DNA of 43,341 nucleotides, taken from contig VXWP01000035.1 of the NCBI GenBank assembly GCA_009835325.1, forward strand, positions 1 to 43,341, read 5' to 3'. The position numbers were made by a program, and so were the translations under genes. The DNA is from Gemmatimonadota bacterium. GTDB taxonomy: Bacteria; JAAXHH01. Below the pieces are notes generated by a model. The model was not told where the DNA came from, did no database searches, and saw only the letters and a program-made list of their open reading frames with translations. This document shows, piece after piece, positions 16,104 through 24,613 of this stretch; positions within the stretch are counted from its first letter, which is position 1, and every line of letters begins with the position of its first letter.

Positions 16104-17111
16104 ATGTCGAACACCACCTTCTCCCTGCAATCCCCCCTGGACATGCACATCCACTTCCGCGAAGGCGCCATGCTGAAGCGCGTGGCGCCGCTGAGCGCGG
16201 AGACCTTCGCCGGGGGCGTGATCATGCCCAACCTGGTGCCCCCCGTAGACAACCAGGAGCGGCTGGAAAAGTACCAACGGGAAGTCAGGGCGGTCGTGGA
16301 ACCCCTCGCCTTCGAACCCTACATGACCCTGTTCATGCGGCCCTACGCCGAAAGCGAACTGGCTTCGATGAAGGACCGTATCATCGGCGTCAAGCTGTAT
16401 CCGGAGGGCGTTACCACCCACAGCGAACAGGGCGTCGGCGACCTTGGCAACGTGGAGGATACCCTGGCTCTGATGCAGGACCTGGACATCCGGCTGATGG
16501 TGCACGGTGAATCGACGGATTTCGTCATGGACCGGGAGCGCGCGTTCCTCCCCGTCTACGAAGACCTGGCCACGCGCTATCCCCGGCTGCACATCGTCAT
16601 GGAACACATCACGACCTGGGAAGCCGCCGCGCTGCTGGACCGCCACGAGAACCTGTCCGCAACCGTTACCCTGCAGCACCTGCTGATCACCCTGGACGAC
16701 GTGGCGGGCGGCCTGCTCAACCCCCACCTCTTCTGCAAGCCCATCGCCAAGCGTCCGGAAGATCGGGACGCGCTTCTCGCGCTGGCCCTCGATGCCCACC
16801 CCCGGCTCGTCTTCGGCAGCGATTCCGCGCCCCACCCGGTCGACAAAAAAGAGTGCGCCGGCTGCGCCGCGGGGGTCTTCACCGCGCCTATCGCCCTGCA
16901 GATGCTCGTCGGGCTCTTCGAAGAACATGGCGCACTGGACCGGCTGCAGGCCTTCGTCTCGGACAACGCGAAGCGGATCTACAGTGTCGAGCCGCCAGCA
17001 AAAACCGTGGTGTTCGAGAAGACCGGGGCGGTCATCCCCGAGCGGTACGGCGACGTCATCCCCATGTATCCCGGGCGGGAATTGGACTGGGAAGTGGCGG
17101 AGGTACGGTAG
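16104..17111 (+). CDS. pyrC: Dihydroorotase
   Basis: Zinc amidohydrolase that closes carbamoyl-aspartate to dihydroorotate in pyrimidine synthesis. The dinuclear centre is readable: H15 and H17 in MHIHFREG, the lysine that is carbamylated (K97 in IGVKLYPEG), H134 in MVHGE, H168 in VMEHIT and D240 in GSDSAPH. At 335 aa it is the compact PyrC type rather than the longer PyrC/allantoinase type. [16 protein letters not shown] matches that class. No ribosome site is obvious before the ATG; TTG or GTG alternatives are no better. It follows ygfZ across the tandem array and converges with the PHP hydrolase gene. Confidence 0.94.
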   Translation: MSNTTFSLQSPLDMHIHFREGAMLKRVAPLSAETFAGGVIMPNLVPPVDNQERLEKYQREVRAVVEPLAFEPYMTLFMRPYAESELASMKDRIIGVKLYPEGVTTHSEQGVGDLGNVEDTLALMQDLDIRLMVHGESTDFVMDRERAFLPVYEDLATRYPRLHIVMEHITTWEAAALLDRHENLSATVTLQHLLITLDDVAGGLLNPHLFCKPIAKRPEDRDALLALALDAHPRLVFGSDSAPHPVDKKECAGCAAGVFTAPIALQMLVGLFEEHGALDRLQAFVSDNAKRIYSVEPPAKTVVFEKTGAVIPERYGDVIPMYPGRELDWEVAEVR

Positions 17112-17140
17112 AAGGGCGGTGATGCGTGAGCCCGGCCGGA

Positions 17141-17200
17141 GGTCGGAACGCCGCGGGTCGGAACGCCGCGGGACGAAACGCCCGCGGGACGAAACGCCGC
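17141..17200. repeat. 15-bp tandem array after the PHP hydrolase stop codon
   Basis: Four units of 14 to 16 bp start at 17141, 17155, 17170 and 17186, in two sub-types (gggtcggaacgccgc and gggacgaaacgccgc). The array ends 3 nt from the stop codon (17204-17206) of the minus-strand hydrolase and occupies most of the 92-bp convergent gap with pyrC. Confidence 0.88.
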
Positions 17201-17203
17201 AAC

Positions 17204-18439
17204 CTATTCCACCCGGATGGCGTTCGAGATGATCCAGAGCCGCTGACGCTCGCCGCGCAACAGGGTGCGGCGCAGCTGGTAGACCTCGGTGTGATAGACC
17301 CCCGGGCCGGGGACCTCCACGAACAGCTCATGTCCTTCGGTCTCGATCAGGGGGACCTCGTCCCGGTACAACCGTATGCGCACCGGGCCCGATGACGGCG
17401 CGGTCACGTGCAGCCGTCCGCCGTTCTGGTACTCGACACTGGACCCCATGGACAAAGTCTCCGGCCCCATGGTAAGTTCGAATGAAAAACCGGGGGCCGG
17501 CTCGTACCCTTCCAGCACCACGTAGCAACTGCCGCGGTGGATCGCATTCAGCAGGATCTCCTCGTCGACCTCGGCGTCGCCGGTCAGTTCCGTACCGGTG
17601 ATCACGTAGGTCCGGATCAATCCGAACATGCGTTCGTAGGTGGGGAAGGACAGGTGGCGTTCACCCCAGAGCTTTATGCGCTCGTGGGCGTCCAGGCTGC
17701 CGATCACGGTAACGGGCTGGCGCTGCGCGCGATGCATCCAGAGGCGGATGGCCTCGTCGGGACGGTCGACGAGGCTGTTGAAGACCTCGTCGGGCATGAA
17801 CGGAAGGAAAACGAGAGCCCGCACCAGTTCCAGCACGCCGTCGTCGCGCCATTCGCTGTTCCCGTTGAGCACTTCCAGGCCGTCCATCTCTTCCAGGGTC
17901 CAGTCCGTCCAGGGGCGGCGGCCCGTGGGGTGCGCCGCGATGGACACACCACCCGATTCAGAGATCTCTTCGACGAGTGCCGGGAGCCCCAGGGGGCCGT
18001 CCTGACTCACATCCCTGCCCACACCGAGGGAAAGCAGATGGCCCGCGCTGGTGTTGACCTCTTCGCCCACCAGCAGCAGCAGGCCGTCATGATACCCCTG
18101 GTGGCCGTCGATCAGGGGCTGCATGGTGTCGTGATCGGTCAGGACGAGGAAATCCGGTCCCGCGTTCTGTCCCGCCCGGACGATATCCTCGACCGATCCC
18201 CCGCCGTCGGAGTAGGTGGAATGCATGTGGATGGCGCCGGAATAGCGCGCGCCGCCGCCCGGTCCGGTCGTGGTACCCGGTTCGGTCGTGGCACCCGGTC
18301 CGGTCGTGGTCGCGGTGCCGGCCGCCGGATCCGGCGCAGGGCGGGGAGACTCGGACCGCATGAGCAGGTATCCATCGGCGATCCATAGCAGGAAACCGGC
18401 CGCGACGAGGATTTTCAGCGATTTGCGTAGTCTCGGCAT
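17204..18439 (-). CDS. Membrane-anchored PHP-domain metallohydrolase (CehA/McbA-like)
   Basis: 411-aa protein with an N-terminal membrane anchor (about residues 8-27), a Thr/Gly/Pro linker (41-63) and a PHP domain. Metal ligands are H71 and H73 in HMHSTYSDGG, D102 and H103 in LTDHDT, E126 or nearby in VGEEVNTSAGHLL, and IAAHPTGRRP further on. The orientation predicts an extracytoplasmic catalytic domain. CehA/McbA relatives hydrolyse esters, carbamates and phosphoesters; the substrate here is unknown. The C-terminal 90 residues form a beta-rich region (FELTMGPETLSMGSS) that may be a separate domain. It lies 111 bp after yraN at the end of the long minus-strand run, and its linker is coded by an 18-bp repeat. 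Confidence 0.85.
   Translation of the reverse strand: MPRLRKSLKILVAAGFLLWIADGYLLMRSESPRPAPDPAAGTATTTGPGATTEPGTTTGPGGGARYSGAIHMHSTYSDGGGSVEDIVRAGQNAGPDFLVLTDHDTMQPLIDGHQGYHDGLLLLVGEEVNTSAGHLLSLGVGRDVSQDGPLGLPALVEEISESGGVSIAAHPTGRRPWTDWTLEEMDGLEVLNGNSEWRDDGVLELVRALVFLPFMPDEVFNSLVDRPDEAIRLWMHRAQRQPVTVIGSLDAHERIKLWGERHLSFPTYERMFGLIRTYVITGTELTGDAEVDEEILLNAIHRGSCYVVLEGYEPAPGFSFELTMGPETLSMGSSVEYQNGGRLHVTAPSSGPVRIRLYRDEVPLIETEGHELFVEVPGPGVYHTEVYQLRRTLLRGERQRLWIISNAIRVE
18261..18314. repeat. Three 18-bp units coding the hydrolase linker
   Basis: Units at 18261, 18279 and 18297, e.g. ggtccggtcgtggtaccc. Read on the minus strand they give the hexapeptides TTGPGA, TTEPGT and TTGPGG, a flexible spacer between the membrane anchor and the PHP domain. 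Confidence 0.9.
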
Positions 18440-18550
18440 GACTGTCCGCTCGGTATTTTAATGCCCGGCCTGTTCTGGCGCGCTCGCCCGCAAGGAGAGG
18501 ATCACCGCCTCAGATTCGCCGCAAGGCGGCCGCACCCATCAGACGGCGCT

Positions 18551-18913
18551 CTAGAATGCGTGCTCCAGGTGCGTTACCCCGGGTGGATTCCGAGAGAGAT
18601 CGATTCCGATGACGTCGAAACGGCACGGCGTCTCGTGCCAGCGTCGTTCCTGCAGGAATCGGCGGGCGGCCCGGGCGATATGGCGCTGTTTCCTCGCGTC
18701 CACCCAGGAATGCGGGTCGCCGAATCGGCGTCCGGTTCCGGCCTTGACCTCCACGAAGACGAGTTCGTCGCCGTCCCGGGTGATGAGGTCGATTTCGCAC
18801 CGGGAGACGGGGTCCCGGTAATTCCTGGCCAGCACCGCATGGTCCTTCCGGCGCAGGAACGCTTCCGCGATGGACTCGCCGCGTGAACCCAGGATTTGCT
18901 TCGATGCGGTCAT
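18551..18913 (-). CDS. yraN: YraN family protein (UPF0102)
   Basis: Small predicted nuclease-fold protein of the UPF0102 family, 120 aa from the start chosen here. Motifs are LGSRGESIAEAFLRRK, then RNYRDPVSRCEIDLITRDGDELVFVEVKAG, with the Glu/Asp/ExK arrangement of the restriction-endonuclease-like fold, and ARRFLQE. The biochemical role is poorly known. I start at the ATG giving MTASKQILG (18913), the usual family start; a further in-frame ATG at 18949 would add 12 residues, and neither has a strong ribosome site. It follows rnhB, the order conserved in many bacteria. The 81-bp gap (counted to 18949) upstream contains an 11-bp tandem repeat. Confidence 0.9.
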   Translation of the reverse strand: MTASKQILGSRGESIAEAFLRRKDHAVLARNYRDPVSRCEIDLITRDGDELVFVEVKAGTGRRFGDPHSWVDARKQRHIARAARRFLQERRWHETPCRFDVIGIDLSRNPPGVTHLEHAF

Positions 18914-18963
18914 GTTGTCTTCGGGATGGGTGCCAGTGATGGGTGCCATGGATGAATGCCCGT

Positions 18964-18996
18964 GATCAACGCAGGATCAACGCGGGATCAACACAG
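18964..18996. repeat. Three 11-bp units between rnhB and yraN
   Basis: gatcaacgcag (18964), gatcaacgcgg (18975) and gatcaacacag (18986). Perfect 11-bp spacing, 34 bp downstream of the rnhB stop in transcript direction. Confidence 0.9.
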
Positions 18997-19030
18997 GAGG
19001 ACCTGCCGTAATTACACAGCGGGCCGGTGG

Positions 19031-19675
19031 TCAGGCTGAGGAGAAACCGAATCTCTTCCGCAGGAAGGAGCGGCGATGCACGGCCGAAGGCCCATGGTCC
19101 TTGAGCGCGGCCAGGTGCGCCGCCGTGCCGTAGCCCTTGTGACGGGCGAAGCCGTATTCGGGATAGTCCGGGTCGCACGCGATCATGATCCGGTCCCGCG
19201 TCACCTTCGCGATGACGGACGCGGCCGCGATGGAGAGGCTGCGTCCGTCGCCTCCCACCACGGTGGTCTGGGGGCCCCGCCAGTCGATGGCGTCGATCCC
19301 GTCGACGAGCAGATGGCCCGGTGGCGGCGAGAGGGCCTCCACGGCTTCTTTCATGGCGAGAAGATTCGCCCGGCGGATGTTCACGGTGTCGATCGCGGCC
19401 GGGTCGGACCGGCCGACGCCGATGGCCGTGGCAATGGCCGTGATCCTTTCGTAGAGGACATCCCTCCTGGCGGGCGTGAGGCGTTTCGAATCGTCCAGGC
19501 CCGGAATCACGGCATCATCCGGCAGCATCACGGCGGCCGCGATCACGGGGCCGGCCAGGGCGCCCCGTCCGGCTTCATCGACACCGGCCGCGGACTGCGT
19601 GTCATGACCGAGGAGGGACCGTTCAAAGCGGGCCATGGCCCGGAGTCTCTCCCGCTCCGCGTCGCCCTTCGCCAT
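19031..19675 (-). CDS. rnhB: Ribonuclease HII
   Basis: Endonuclease that cuts the RNA strand of RNA-DNA hybrids and nicks at single ribonucleotides misincorporated in DNA. The DEDD-type catalytic acids are visible: D33 and E34 in GVDEAGRGALAGP, D125 in LLVDG, and D143 in GGDGRSLSIAAASVIAKVTRD. The end (FARHKGYGT) is also typical. Length 214 aa is normal. It begins 2 bp after rplS in transcript direction, so it is almost certainly in the same operon. Confidence 0.96.
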   Translation of the reverse strand: MAKGDAERERLRAMARFERSLLGHDTQSAAGVDEAGRGALAGPVIAAAVMLPDDAVIPGLDDSKRLTPARRDVLYERITAIATAIGVGRSDPAAIDTVNIRRANLLAMKEAVEALSPPPGHLLVDGIDAIDWRGPQTTVVGGDGRSLSIAAASVIAKVTRDRIMIACDPDYPEYGFARHKGYGTAAHLAALKDHGPSAVHRRSFLRKRFGFSSA

Positions 19676-19677
19676 GC

Positions 19678-20022
19678 TCAGTTGCGCCGCTCGGCGATCC
19701 GGGCGGCTTTGCCCTTGAGCTTCCTCAGGTAGTAGATTCGTGATTGCCGTACCTTGCCCTTGCGCAACACCTGGATTTTACCAACCGACGGCGAATGCAG
19801 CGGGAAGATGCGCTCGACGCCGATCCCCTGCGAGATCTTGCGTACCGTGACGGTCTCGCCAATGCCGTGGCCGGACCGCTGGATGACAACGCCCTGGAAG
19901 AGCTGTACGCGTTCCTTGTCGCCTTCGCGGACCTTGACCTCAATCCGAATGGTGTCTCCGGCTCGGAATTCCGGCAGGTCGGTCCGCAACTGGTCCTGGG
20001 TAATCGTGTCTAGTGCGTTCAT
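19678..20022 (-). CDS. rplS: 50S ribosomal protein L19
   Basis: Large-subunit ribosomal protein at the 30S-50S interface. The full 114-aa family pattern is present: [44 protein letters not shown] and a basic tail with [16 protein letters not shown]. It lies between trmD (37 bp) and rnhB (2 bp) in the conserved rpsP-rimM-trmD-rplS block. Confidence 0.98.
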   Translation of the reverse strand: MNALDTITQDQLRTDLPEFRAGDTIRIEVKVREGDKERVQLFQGVVIQRSGHGIGETVTVRKISQGIGVERIFPLHSPSVGKIQVLRKGKVRQSRIYYLRKLKGKAARIAERRN

Positions 20023-20059
20023 GTTTGAAGCTTCGTCCTTTCGAACGACCGCGGGTGCG

Positions 20060-20851
20060 CTACCCGTTTTCGTTCCGTTGAAGGGTTCTCAGATAAGTCA
20101 GATCCTCTCCGGTCAATTCCACGGTTTCCAGCAACTCGGGACGGTGCTGGTACGTCTTCTTCAGGGCGTCCTGCCTTTCCCATCGTTCGATGCGCCCATG
20201 GTGCCCGGAAAGCAGCACCTCGGGCACGCGCCACTCCTGGTAGTTCTCCGGCCGCGTGTACACGGCGTTGCCCAGCAGTCCTTCGTAGTGCGAATCCGTG
20301 ACCGCGGAAGCCATTTCGCCCAGGACCCCTGGAAGTAGACGGATTACGGCGTCCGCGATCATCATGGCCGGTATCTCGCCGCCGGTGACGACGAAATCGC
20401 CCACGGAGTACTCTTCGGCGCCCAGGCCCTTGGCCACCCGTTCGTCGACACCCTTGTAATGCCCGCAGATAAGGACCAGCTGGTCCAGTTCCGCGAAGGA
20501 CCTGGCCGAATCCTGCACGAAGGACCTGCCTCCGGCCGACAGCAGCACGGTACGGGAGCGGTCAGCCCGGGACGACGCGTCAACCTGGTCAGTCCGGGAC
20601 GCCCGGGACGACGCGTCAACCTGGCGCCGGACATGCCTTACGCCCCTGAATATGGGCTCCGCCTTGAGCACCATGCCCGGGCTTCCGCCGTAGGCGTAGT
20701 CATCGACGGTCTTGTGGCGGTCCGTCGTAAACGCCCGCAGGTCGTGGACGAAGACATCCACCAGGTCCCGTCGGCACGCCCGGCCCACGATACTCTCCCC
20801 GAAGGGTCCCGAGAATACGCCCGGGAAAGCCGTAAGAATGTCGATACGCAT
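20060..20851 (-). CDS. trmD: tRNA (guanine-37-N1)-methyltransferase TrmD
   Basis: SPOUT-class methyltransferase that makes m1G37 next to the anticodon and so prevents +1 frameshifting. Marks: [10 protein letters not shown] at the start, [19 protein letters not shown], the trefoil-knot region [13 protein letters not shown] and [15 protein letters not shown], and a C-terminal domain with the [19 protein letters not shown] segment. At 263 aa it is longer than usual because about 25 extra residues (near 74-100) interrupt the knot-forming domain. That insert is a direct repeat (VDASSRA twice) coded by a 27/36-bp tandem duplication. It lies 11 bp after rimM. Confidence 0.96.
   Translation of the reverse strand: MRIDILTAFPGVFSGPFGESIVGRACRRDLVDVFVHDLRAFTTDRHKTVDDYAYGGSPGMVLKAEPIFRGVRHVRRQVDASSRASRTDQVDASSRADRSRTVLLSAGGRSFVQDSARSFAELDQLVLICGHYKGVDERVAKGLGAEEYSVGDFVVTGGEIPAMMIADAVIRLLPGVLGEMASAVTDSHYEGLLGNAVYTRPENYQEWRVPEVLLSGHHGRIERWERQDALKKTYQHRPELLETVELTGEDLTYLRTLQRNENG
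20561..20623. repeat. 27/36-bp tandem duplication inside trmD
   Basis: Copy one covers 20561-20587 and copy two 20588-20623; the second carries a further internal 9-bp duplication. Both contain ggacgacgcgtcaacct. The frame is kept, and the product is a polar insert between the conserved EPIF and LLSAGG segments of TrmD. Confidence 0.88.
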
Positions 20852-20862
20852 GGTCTTTTCCG

Positions 20863-21375
20863 CTATGAGATCAACCCAGGGATCTTTCGTATGACGATCC
20901 TGTCCGCACCGGGATCGAGTTCCACCACGATGTCCCGGACCGCCGGGATCATCGCTTCTCCGGTTGGCGTATCCACCACAAACACGTCGTTCGCGGGCAT
21001 GGACATCACCTCTCGAAGGATTCCGATTTCTTCTCCCTCGTCGGAAACGACTGCGCAGCCTTCGAGTTCGAAGACATAGTACGCGTCACGGGGCAACGGG
21101 GCGACGGCTTCTTCGGGCACCTGGATGTATGCGCCGCGGAGCCGTTCCGCGTGCTCCGTCGTATCGATCCCGCGGAATTTCATCCGCCAGCCGTTCCCGT
21201 CGCGGATGCAGCGTTCGATCTCCAGCGACTCCCGCCGGCCGTCCTGCAGTTCCACGCCGATCCGGTCCAGGTCCGCGAACCGGTCCGGAGCGTCCGACAG
21301 TCCTTCCACGCGGACGTAGCCCTTGAGGCCGTGGGGTTTGCGGATGAATCCGATATTGATCCGGTCTTCGCTCAC
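20863..21375 (-). CDS. rimM: 16S rRNA processing protein RimM
   Basis: Ribosome maturation factor that binds S19 and helps assemble the head of the 30S subunit. The N-terminal RimM domain starts INIGFIRKPHGLKGYVRVEGLSD, and the C-terminal PRC-barrel domain contains YYVFELEGCAVVSDEGEEIG and PTGEAMIPAVRDIV. 170 aa is normal. It starts at GTG 21375; no in-frame ATG precedes the conserved domain. It is separated from rpsP by 85 bp holding a duplicate of the rpsP 3' end, and followed by trmD after 11 bp. Confidence 0.94.
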   Translation of the reverse strand: MSEDRINIGFIRKPHGLKGYVRVEGLSDAPDRFADLDRIGVELQDGRRESLEIERCIRDGNGWRMKFRGIDTTEHAERLRGAYIQVPEEAVAPLPRDAYYVFELEGCAVVSDEGEEIGILREVMSMPANDVFVVDTPTGEAMIPAVRDIVVELDPGADRIVIRKIPGLIS

Positions 21376-21400
21376 TTACACCCCGCCCCGGCGCACCCGT

Positions 21401-21485
21401 GACCGATCCGCATCGGGTTACTCGACCGCTTCGGCGCTCCACCGGCCGATCCGCTTCGGGTTACTCGGCCGCTTCGGCCGGCTCC
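21401..21485. repeat. 43-bp tandem duplication of the rpsP 3' end
   Basis: Copy at 21444-21485 includes the last codons and TAA of rpsP; copy at 21401-21440 repeats them 43 bp further downstream with a few substitutions and a short indel, and keeps an intact TAA. Within the gene copy, an 8-bp inverted repeat (21442-21449 with 21474-21481, ccggccga/tcggccgg) could fold a hairpin around the stop codon. Confidence 0.85.
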
Positions 21486-21745
21486 TCGTTGTCGCCGCGC
21501 CATTTCTGAATCGCGCCGCTCTTCACCAGAAGCGACCGCACCGTTTCGCTCGGCCTGGCGCCGCGGTTGAGCCAGTCGACGGCCTTGTCCACGTCCATCT
21601 CCAGCTGTTCCGGCGAAATGGGGTTGTAGTAACCCAGGCTCTCGATGTACTTACCGCCCAGGCGGGTCCGGTTGTCCGTAACGACGATCCGGTAAAAGGG
21701 TCTCTTCTTGGCTCCCGTGCGGCGAAGCCGTATGGCCACTGCCAT
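21461..21745 (-). CDS. rpsP: 30S ribosomal protein S16
   Basis: Small-subunit ribosomal protein needed for 30S assembly. MAVAIRLRRTGAKKRPFYRIVVTD and ESLGYYNP are diagnostic, and the chain (94 aa) is full length with a short Glu/Ala-rich tail (EEPAEAAE). AAGGAG lies upstream of the ATG. It follows ffh by 15 bp. The last codons and stop are tandemly duplicated just downstream. Confidence 0.98.
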   Translation of the reverse strand: MAVAIRLRRTGAKKRPFYRIVVTDNRTRLGGKYIESLGYYNPISPEQLEMDVDKAVDWLNRGARPSETVRSLLVKSGAIQKWRGDNEEPAEAAE

Positions 21746-21760
21746 GTTCTGCTCCTTAAG

Positions 21761-23095
21761 CTACCTGAAAGGCAACATACTCTGGCCGAGCCGCTCGAGG
21801 GCGCCCGGCCGGTTTAACTGCTTCATCATCTTCTGCATCATGTTGTACTGTTTCAGTAACTGGTTCACCTCCTGTACGCTCGTGCCGCTTCCCCGCGCGA
21901 TCCGCCGGCGCCTGCTGCCGTTGATGACCACGGGGCGCGCCCTTTCGTGTCTGGTCATGGAACTCAGAATGGCGTCCATGCGAACGAGCGCTTTCTCATC
22001 CATGTCCAAATCCTTCATCGCCTTCTTGTTTATGCCTGGCATCATCTCGACCAGTTCCTGCATGGAACCCATTTTACCCAGCTGCTGAAGCTGCGACCGG
22101 AAATCCTCGAGGTCGAAGGTCTGCTTGCGCAGTTTCGTTTCGAGCTTGCGCGCTTCCTCCACGTCGATGGCGGCCTGCGCGCGCTCGACCAGGGAGACCA
22201 CGTCACCCATCCCCAGGATCCGGGACGCCATCCGTTCGGGATGGAACACCTCCAGGGCGTCCAGTTTCTCGCCGACGCCCACGAACTTGATGGGTTTCCG
22301 GGTGATCTGCCGTATGGACAGCGCCGCGCCGCCGCGGGCGTCCCCGTCCATCTTCGTCAGGATACAGCCGTCGATGTCGAGGTCCCGGTCGAAGGCCTCG
22401 GCCACGTTGACCGCGTCCTGTCCCGTCATCCCGTCCACCACGAGCAGGATTTCGTGGGGATGGACCGCCTCGCGGATCCCGCGGAGTTCTTCCATCATCT
22501 CTTCGTCGACGTGCAGCCGTCCCGCCGTGTCCAGGATGACGACGTCACGGTCCTCCCGGCCTGCGCGGTCCACGGCGACCCTGCAGATGGCCAGGGGAGA
22601 CCTGCCCTCACCGAGGGCCACGACCGGCACGTCCAGCTGTTCGCCGAGTACCTGCAGCTGCTTCACCGCCGCGGGCCGGTAGACGTCCGCCGCGGCCAGT
22701 ATGGGCCGGTGGCCCGCACCGATGAAGTGGTGGGCCAGCTTCCCCGTGGCCGTCGTCTTGCCGGACCCCTGCAGGCCGGCCAGCATGACGATGGTCGGGG
22801 GCGATTCCGCGATGGCGACGTCGACGGCCTCCTCGCCCATCAGGGAGATCAGTTCCTGGTGGACGATCCCCACCATCTGCTGCCCCGGGGACAGGTTCCT
22901 GAGCACGCCCTGCCCCAGGGCCTTAACCTTGACCGAGTCGATGAAGGTCCGGGCAACCTTGAAATTCACATCGGCTTCCAGCAGGGCGCGGCGCACCTGC
23001 CTGAGGCTGTCGTCGATGTTCTTTTCCGTAAGCTTGCCCTGGCCGCGGAGATTCCGGACGATGCCTTCCATGCGGCCGGTCAGTTCTTCAAACAA
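21761..23095 (-). CDS. ffh: Signal recognition particle protein Ffh
   Basis: SRP54 GTPase that binds signal sequences of nascent membrane proteins together with 4.5S RNA. The N domain spans 1-90. The G domain has GLQGSGKTT (107-115), DTAGR and TKMDGDARGG. The methionine-rich M domain (about 310-444) includes the RNA-binding segment INGSRRRRIARGSGTSVQEV. Length 444 aa is typical. The start is TTG at 23095 (MFEELTGRM), 10 nt or less after GGAG; no upstream ATG is in frame. It lies between rsmB (53 bp) and rpsP (15 bp). Confidence 0.97.
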   Translation of the reverse strand: MFEELTGRMEGIVRNLRGQGKLTEKNIDDSLRQVRRALLEADVNFKVARTFIDSVKVKALGQGVLRNLSPGQQMVGIVHQELISLMGEEAVDVAIAESPPTIVMLAGLQGSGKTTATGKLAHHFIGAGHRPILAAADVYRPAAVKQLQVLGEQLDVPVVALGEGRSPLAICRVAVDRAGREDRDVVILDTAGRLHVDEEMMEELRGIREAVHPHEILLVVDGMTGQDAVNVAEAFDRDLDIDGCILTKMDGDARGGAALSIRQITRKPIKFVGVGEKLDALEVFHPERMASRILGMGDVVSLVERAQAAIDVEEARKLETKLRKQTFDLEDFRSQLQQLGKMGSMQELVEMMPGINKKAMKDLDMDEKALVRMDAILSSMTRHERARPVVINGSRRRRIARGSGTSVQEVNQLLKQYNMMQKMMKQLNRPGALERLGQSMLPFR

Positions 23096-23148
23096 GATGC
23101 GCTCCAGTGCGGTCAGCCGTCATTTGCCGGGCTGGCCGCCCAATACGG

Positions 23149-24552
23149 TCAGCCGGTATTCCTCAGCCGTGCCGCGAAACTCCCGTCCACGCCGTGTACC
23201 GGCGGAAGCGTGGCGATCCGGCCCGCGCCGTCCATGACCCCGGCCAGTTCCGCCGGCCAGCCGCCGGGGCTGTCCGGCCTGAAACCGGGATGCCTGCTGC
23301 AAAACGCGGCCACGACGTCCTCGTTCTCTTCAGGCTCGATGGTGCATGTGCTGTACACCAGGACGCCGCCCGGCTTCACCATGCCGGCGCCTTTCTCCAA
23401 CAACGCCAGTTGTTCGCCGCGGAGCCGGCCGATGTCCTCCGCCGTTCTCCGCCACCGCAGATCCGGCCGGCGCGCGATGGTGCCGAGCCCGGAACAGGGC
23501 GCATCCACCAGGACCCGGTCGGCCTTGAAATCCAGGCCGGGCGACCGGCCGTCCATGACGACAAGACGCACCTGCCCCAACCCCATTCGCTGCCGGTGTT
23601 CCTCCACGCGGCGGAGTCGATGCGGTGACGAATCGCAGGCGATCACCTTTCCGCCCGCGCCAACAATTTGCGCAATATATGTTGTTTTTCCGCCCGGAGC
23701 GCAACATAAATCGACAACGGTCTCACCCGCCTGCGGGCCCAAAAGCCTCACCGCGAGACCCGCGCTTTCGTCCTGTACCTGGAACAGGCCCGCCTCGTGG
23801 GCGGACAGCCCGTGCAGGTCGCCCGCGTGCCGGATAATCAGGAAATCATCAAGCCACCGACCCGGTTCGACCTGGATGCCTTTCGGCGCCAGTGATTCGG
23901 CGAGGTCTTGCGGCGTGGACCTCGCCGTGTTGACCCGGACGGACAGGGACGGCGGCCGGTTCCCGGCCTCCATGATGGCGGCGGCAGATTCCATGCCATA
24001 CCGGTCGATCCACCGCTTCGCCAGCCAATCGGGATAGGAATGGGTGACGCCGAGATCCGTGACGGGGTCTCCCCCGCGCGGCGGCCGCGACAGCCGTTCC
24101 CGCTGACGGATGGCCGTCCTCAGGACCGCGTTGGTCAGGCGGACGGTGCCCTCGTGCCCGTATCGCTTGGCGAGTTGCACGGATTCATGGGTGGCGGCGG
24201 CGGAGGGGACCTGGTCCATCATCATCAACTGGTAAAGGCCCATGTGGAGGATCAGGCGTATCCACGGCGTGAGCGACTCCGGTTTGCCGCGCAACAGCCG
24301 GGCGAGCGTCCAGTCCAGGCGGCGTCGCCAGCGGATGGTGCCGTACACCAGTTCGGTCGCGAAGGCCCGGTCCCGGGCCGAGTAGGTGTTTCGCCGGAAT
24401 AGGGCATTGAGGGCGTCCCGCGGCAGCACGTCTCGCGTTTCCGCGCGGTATAGCGCCTTCAACGCGATCTCGCGCACCGGAAGGGCGTTACCGCGCATCG
24501 AAGGCGCGTTCTCTCCGGCCTCGGCCGGTGTGTCGTGGTGAAGTCGAACCAT
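23149..24552 (-). CDS. rsmB: 16S rRNA (cytosine-967-C5)-methyltransferase RsmB
   Basis: SAM-dependent RNA m5C methyltransferase with an N-terminal NusB-like RNA-binding domain (about residues 25-165, REIALKALYRAE to VRLTNAVLR) and a Rossmann-fold catalytic domain. SAM site: VVDLCCAPGGKTTYIAQIV. Catalytic cysteines: the DAPCSGLG loop and the STCTIEPEENED loop. 467 aa is normal. The chosen ATG is 24552; an internal ATG at 24498 (MRGNALPVRE) is closer to the conserved start and also possible. It follows fmt by 61 bp, the fmt-rsmB order found widely. Confidence 0.95.
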   Translation of the reverse strand: MVRLHHDTPAEAGENAPSMRGNALPVREIALKALYRAETRDVLPRDALNALFRRNTYSARDRAFATELVYGTIRWRRRLDWTLARLLRGKPESLTPWIRLILHMGLYQLMMMDQVPSAAATHESVQLAKRYGHEGTVRLTNAVLRTAIRQRERLSRPPRGGDPVTDLGVTHSYPDWLAKRWIDRYGMESAAAIMEAGNRPPSLSVRVNTARSTPQDLAESLAPKGIQVEPGRWLDDFLIIRHAGDLHGLSAHEAGLFQVQDESAGLAVRLLGPQAGETVVDLCCAPGGKTTYIAQIVGAGGKVIACDSSPHRLRRVEEHRQRMGLGQVRLVVMDGRSPGLDFKADRVLVDAPCSGLGTIARRPDLRWRRTAEDIGRLRGEQLALLEKGAGMVKPGGVLVYSTCTIEPEENEDVVAAFCSRHPGFRPDSPGGWPAELAGVMDGAGRIATLPPVHGVDGSFAARLRNTG

Positions 24553-24613
24553 GGTCGGGGTTCCGTGCTCAGGACCGGGCCAAGCGGCCGTGCTCGAACG
24601 CAGACGGCAGGCG

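Noticed and set aside
21947-24037. A 696-codon plus-strand frame over ffh and rsmB.
   Set aside because: Mirror of two certain genes on the minus strand; composition is that of reverse-complement codons and no motif is present.
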